NCBI RefSeq assembly: GCF_023983475.1
Contig: NZ_CP092712.1
Coordinates: forward strand, 1,488,001 to 1,552,000
Source of the DNA: Aliivibrio fischeri ATCC 7744 = JCM 18803 = DSM 507
GTDB taxonomy: Bacteria; Pseudomonadota; Gammaproteobacteria; Enterobacterales; Vibrionaceae
DNA: 64,000 nt
Direction: 5' to 3'
In this document: positions 61,102 to 64,000 of the stretch, one piece after another
How positions within the stretch are numbered: position 1 is the stretch's first letter
Layout of the letters: each line of letters begins with the position of its first letter
Translations under genes and position numbers: made by a program
Notes under the pieces: model-generated
What the model was told of the DNA's origin: nothing
Seen by the model: only the letters and a program-made list of their open reading frames with translations
The model's database searches: none

Positions 61102-61800
61102 ATGACTATCTTAGCCACCTCTCAAGAGGCAATTCAATTACTGTTTAGTGGTGATACTGCATTATGGAGCATCGTAGGTGTTTCTTTCTCTGTATCCCTA
61201 TTTGCAATGGCAGTTGTATTATTACCTGCTCTTTTGTTGGCATTTGCGCTTGCTTATGGATCTTTTCCTGGGCGGTGGCTATTACTTTCTATAATGAATA
61301 CCTTACAGTCAGTTCCTACCGTTGTTATCGGTTTACTGCTGTATATGATGCTTTCACGCGCTGGTCCATTAGGGGATTGGCAACTATTATTTACTCAAGA
61401 AGCGATGATCATAGGACAAATATTTATCTGTTTTCCGATCATGGTCGCGATGATGCATGGCGCATTCCAACACAGTGACCGCCGTGTTTGGGAAACCTCA
61501 TTTACGCTTGGTGCTTCACTTCCACGGGCATTTGGCAGTTTAATTTGGGAGACTCGCTTCCCTATCCTAGCCGCCGTTATTGCTGGGTTTTCTCGTATAA
61601 TTACTGAAGTAGGTTGTTCAATGATGGTTGGTGGTAACATCTTCAACTCTACTCGAAATATTCCAACTGCGATTGCAATGGAAAGCCAAAAAGGCGCATT
61701 TGCACAGGGTGTTGCTCTTGGTATGGTGTTATTAGTTTTAGCACTCGTTTTAAACTTTTTACTCTCTATCACTCGTGGTAAAGGGTATTTACGTACTTAG
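61102..61800 (+). CDS. tupB: tungstate ABC transporter permease TupB
   Basis: This 232-residue inner-membrane permease has about five or six helices. The EAA loop is visible around EVGCSMMVGGNIFNSTRNIP, after the cytoplasmic stretch ETSFTLGASLPRAFGSLIWE (the region contacted by the ATPase). It is 3 bp after tupA. Its 3' end lies 13 bp before the chosen tupC start. Confidence 0.94.
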   Translation: MTILATSQEAIQLLFSGDTALWSIVGVSFSVSLFAMAVVLLPALLLAFALAYGSFPGRWLLLSIMNTLQSVPTVVIGLLLYMMLSRAGPLGDWQLLFTQEAMIIGQIFICFPIMVAMMHGAFQHSDRRVWETSFTLGASLPRAFGSLIWETRFPILAAVIAGFSRIITEVGCSMMVGGNIFNSTRNIPTAIAMESQKGAFAQGVALGMVLLVLALVLNFLLSITRGKGYLRT

Positions 61801-61813
61801 TAGGCATATAACG

Positions 61814-62521
61814 ATGACAATTAGAATTACTGCCGATAATCTATCTATGCGATTTAACGATCGTGTGCTTTTTCATATCCCACATTTATCTCTTGGACCA
61901 AAAGAATCTGTTTATTTACGTGGTGCCAATGGCGTAGGTAAAACCACTCTACTCAAAATCTTATCGGGTCTGCAAACCGCAACAACGGGTAAGATCAACC
62001 TTGACCAACCTCATTGGTCTGTTCGTCTACTCGGCCGTTCAGGTAACAATCAAATCGTTTATTTGCATCAGAATCCATTTCTGTTTGATGGTACGGTTTA
62101 TGACAATGTCATTTACGGTGTGAAATACACAGCAATGAGCAAGCAAAACAAACGTAATATGGTTATCAACGCCTTACGTATGGTTGGCCTTGAAACCTTA
62201 GCTGACGAACATATTTCTGTTTTATCTGGTGGTGAAAAACAACGTGTCGCTATGGCTCGAGCTTGGGTATTAAAACCGTCTATTTTGCTAATGGACGAAC
62301 CAAGTGCCAGTGTTGACCAAGAGTCCATCGATTTATTGGTAATTATGGCTAAAGATCTACTTGATCGAGGCTCTAGCATTGTCGTTACCAGCCACCAAAC
62401 CAATGCCTTAACTGAAATTTGTCATCGTCAATGGACCATTTCAGATGCAAAGCTGATAGAATCAACCCCATTAAAAGTGATTGTTAGCAAGGATAAGTAT
62501 GCTCCAGCCAAAGCAAACTAG
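61814..62521 (+). CDS. tupC: tungstate ABC transporter ATPase TupC
   Basis: The ATPase has 235 residues from ATG 61814. Walker A is GANGVGKTT (about residues 37-45), signature LSGGEKQRVAMARAW (about 137-151), Walker B SILLMDEPSASVD and the switch histidine in VVTSHQTN. It lacks the C-terminal Mop-type regulatory domain of ModC, as expected for TupC. A GTG 13 codons upstream would overlap tupB and is less likely. It overlaps mobA by 23 bases. Confidence 0.93.
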   Translation: MTIRITADNLSMRFNDRVLFHIPHLSLGPKESVYLRGANGVGKTTLLKILSGLQTATTGKINLDQPHWSVRLLGRSGNNQIVYLHQNPFLFDGTVYDNVIYGVKYTAMSKQNKRNMVINALRMVGLETLADEHISVLSGGEKQRVAMARAWVLKPSILLMDEPSASVDQESIDLLVIMAKDLLDRGSSIVVTSHQTNALTEICHRQWTISDAKLIESTPLKVIVSKDKYAPAKAN

Positions 62522-63083
62522 TTGGGTAATATTAGCGGGTGGGCAAGCTCGTCGTATGGGTGGTAAAGATAAAGGGTTTGTTTTATTTCAAGATAAACCA
62601 CTCATCGAGCACGCTCTAGAAACATTAACATCTCAAACTGACCAAATTGCCATTAATGCTAATCGCAGTATTGAAGAATATTCACGTTACGCCGTCACCT
62701 TCCCAGACCAATTTAGTGAATACCCAGGGCCTTTAGCGGGTATGCATTCTGGCCTTGTAAATATGAATTCTGACTGGGTTGGGTTTATTCCATGTGATTC
62801 CCCTAACCTGCCAAGCAATTTAGTTTCTTTACTTTGCAATGCTGTAAAAAAAGATACTGATATTGTGGTGGCTCACGATGGTGAGTACATGCAACCTGTT
62901 GTCACTTTAATGCACAAACGTATTATTCCAAAAATTGATGCCTTTTTAACGCGTGGAGACAGAAAAATCATCCTATTATACAAAGAGTGTAATACTGTTT
63001 TTGCTGATTTCTCTGACTACCCTAACGCGTTTATCAATTTGAATAGTCCTCAAGAACTTGAACAATTTGGAACTTTATTATGA
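62499..63083 (+). CDS. mobA: molybdenum cofactor guanylyltransferase MobA
   Basis: The protein has 194 residues from ATG 62499 (AAGGA upstream). The GT-A-like nucleotidyltransferase fold begins VILAGGQARRMGGKDKGFVL, the GTP-binding signature. The Mg-binding Asp lies in FIPCDSPNLPSNL. MobA joins GMP to the pterin cofactor, giving the guanine dinucleotide form needed by formate dehydrogenase. It is coupled to tupC (overlap) and to the next gene (ATGA). Confidence 0.94.
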   Translation: MLQPKQTSWVILAGGQARRMGGKDKGFVLFQDKPLIEHALETLTSQTDQIAINANRSIEEYSRYAVTFPDQFSEYPGPLAGMHSGLVNMNSDWVGFIPCDSPNLPSNLVSLLCNAVKKDTDIVVAHDGEYMQPVVTLMHKRIIPKIDAFLTRGDRKIILLYKECNTVFADFSDYPNAFINLNSPQELEQFGTLL

Positions 63084-64000
63084 GCTTAACGTCTGCGTCT
63101 ATCCCTTTATTGGGTTTTGCTGCTTATAGCGGCACAGGTAAAACAACATTACTTGAAAAACTGCTGCCTAAACTGACTGATATGGGACTAAAAGTCGCAG
63201 TCATTAAACACGCTCATCATAATTTTGATATCGACCAAGAAGGCAAAGACAGTTACCGCTTACGTAAAGCGGGCGCTAGCCAAATGTTGATCAGTTCACG
63301 CTTTCGTAATGCCTTGATCACTGAAACACCCGATGAAGAAACGACATGTCAGCAGTTAATCAATAAACTCGACCAAACTGAATTAGACTTAATTCTTATT
63401 GAAGGGTTTAAACAACTGCCATACACCAAGATTGAATTACATCGTGATGAAATCGGCAAGCCTTGGATTTTCCCAGAAGATGAGAACATCATTGCGATTG
63501 CCTCGGATTCAAAAGCCGACTCTGAACTGCCTCAAATGGATATCAATGATACCGACTCAATCACGCAATTCATTGTTGACTACGTAAAACAACATCAACA
63601 TAAACAACAAAGTGACCTATCTGCTAACTGCGATGAGTTATCTCCTGCGTTTTTATCTGTTAGCCAAGGCAGAGCTAAGATTTTAGAGGCAATCACTCCA
63701 CTAAGTTCACAAAGTAATGTTTCTTTAGTTGAGTCGATTAACGCATTAGCCGCTCAAGATATTTTATCGCCGATTAATGTTCCTCAACATAACAATTCAG
63801 CAATGGATGGCTATGTGATTTGTGGTGATGATTTAGAGCGTGAAAGCTATACGGTCGTTGCCGAAATCATGGCGGGTCACAGCTATGATCGCCCCCTTCA
63901 ACATGGTGAAGCCGCAAAAATCATGACGGGTGCCCCTGTACCTGAAAATGGTCATGCTGTGATCATGCGAGAACAAGCGACTCAAGAAGGTGATCAAGTA
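63080..64000 (+). CDS. mobB-moeA: MobB-MoeA fusion, 3' end beyond window
   Basis: The start ATG 63080 overlaps the mobA stop codon (ATGA). The frame is open for 307 codons to the window end, so the C-terminus is missing. Residues about 1-170 are MobB: Walker A GTGKTTLLEKLLPKL (about residues 19-33), VAVIKHAHHNFDIDQEGKDS and LILIEGFKQLP. Residues from about 185 are the start of MoeA: NNSAMDGYVICGDDL and AAKIMTGAPVPENGH. MoeA inserts the metal into molybdopterin, and MobB is a GTP-binding adaptor for MobA. In E. coli these are separate proteins; here they are fused. Confidence 0.9.
   Translation, partial: MSLTSASIPLLGFAAYSGTGKTTLLEKLLPKLTDMGLKVAVIKHAHHNFDIDQEGKDSYRLRKAGASQMLISSRFRNALITETPDEETTCQQLINKLDQTELDLILIEGFKQLPYTKIELHRDEIGKPWIFPEDENIIAIASDSKADSELPQMDINDTDSITQFIVDYVKQHQHKQQSDLSANCDELSPAFLSVSQGRAKILEAITPLSSQSNVSLVESINALAAQDILSPINVPQHNNSAMDGYVICGDDLERESYTVVAEIMAGHSYDRPLQHGEAAKIMTGAPVPENGHAVIMREQATQEGDQV

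Noticed and set aside
1-64000. CRISPR arrays, tRNA or rRNA genes
   Set aside because: No regularly spaced repeats and no tRNA or rRNA signature were recognised on reading; a dedicated search was not possible.

Overview
The window looks like chromosomal DNA of a marine Vibrionaceae bacterium, most likely Aliivibrio. The DNA is AT-rich. It carries a cassette array with Vibrio-type attC repeats, a toxin-antitoxin pair recognisable as the HigB-2/HigA-2 pair of the V. cholerae superintegron, a periplasmic formate dehydrogenase operon of the Vibrio type, and a GH19 chitinase with C-terminal chitin-binding modules. I see no rRNA, tRNA or CRISPR array. The genus is an inference.

Layout. (1) 1-9.5 kb: the N-terminal part of a cupin-like gene, an intact IS3-family element (587-1896), then an integron-type cassette array read on the minus strand with no integrase in view. 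From 9.0 kb down to 1.9 kb the cassettes carry a DUF2971 protein; a PtuA-like ATPase with a PtuB-like HNH nuclease (a Septu-like anti-phage pair); a cold-shock/DUF1294 membrane protein; HigB-2/HigA-2; a zeta-toxin-like kinase overlapping a 50-residue ORF; and a composite unit of a 44-residue membrane peptide, a Nudix hydrolase and a second HigB/HigA-like pair. The last attC is cut by the IS. (2) 9.5-18.8 kb: a periplasmic, cysteine-type formate dehydrogenase operon (gamma, FeS and catalytic subunits, a small Tat protein, a TorD-like chaperone, a polyferredoxin), with DUF3306 and DUF3305 upstream and divergent fdhD. (3) 18.8-24.5 kb: an HD-GYP c-di-GMP phosphodiesterase with substrate-binding-type sensor domains, an MltC-like lytic transglycosylase and a chemoreceptor. 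(4) 24.7-32.8 kb: a 5-oxoproline (pyroglutamate) cluster: pcp, DUF979, DUF969, an NRAMP transporter, pxpC, pxpB, pxpA, a DUF1445 protein and a LysR regulator. (5) 32.8-56.3 kb: mixed housekeeping and accessory genes, including an alkaline-phosphatase-superfamily enzyme, an RlhA/U32 protein, four GNAT acetyltransferases, a GST, an Asp-box lipoprotein, a rhodanese, the GH19 chitinase, a BCCT transporter, PepSY plus an OmpR-type two-component system, DedA-LssY and a GT2. (6) 56.5-64 kb: a Cache-domain histidine kinase and sigma-54 response regulator, divergent from tupABC (tungstate ABC transporter), mobA and a mobB-moeA fusion that runs off the window.

Regions 2 and 6 appear to be one regulon. 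The fdh operon and the tup-mob operon each have a strict sigma-54 promoter (GG-N10-GC). About 90-155 bp upstream of each lie copies of one palindrome, GACAAAATGTC/GACATTTTGTC. The only sigma-54 activator seen here is encoded directly beside the tup sites. Metal uptake (TupABC), pterin-cofactor maturation (MobA, MobB-MoeA), sulfuration (FdhD) and the enzyme would thus be switched on together, although about 38 kb of other genes separates them.
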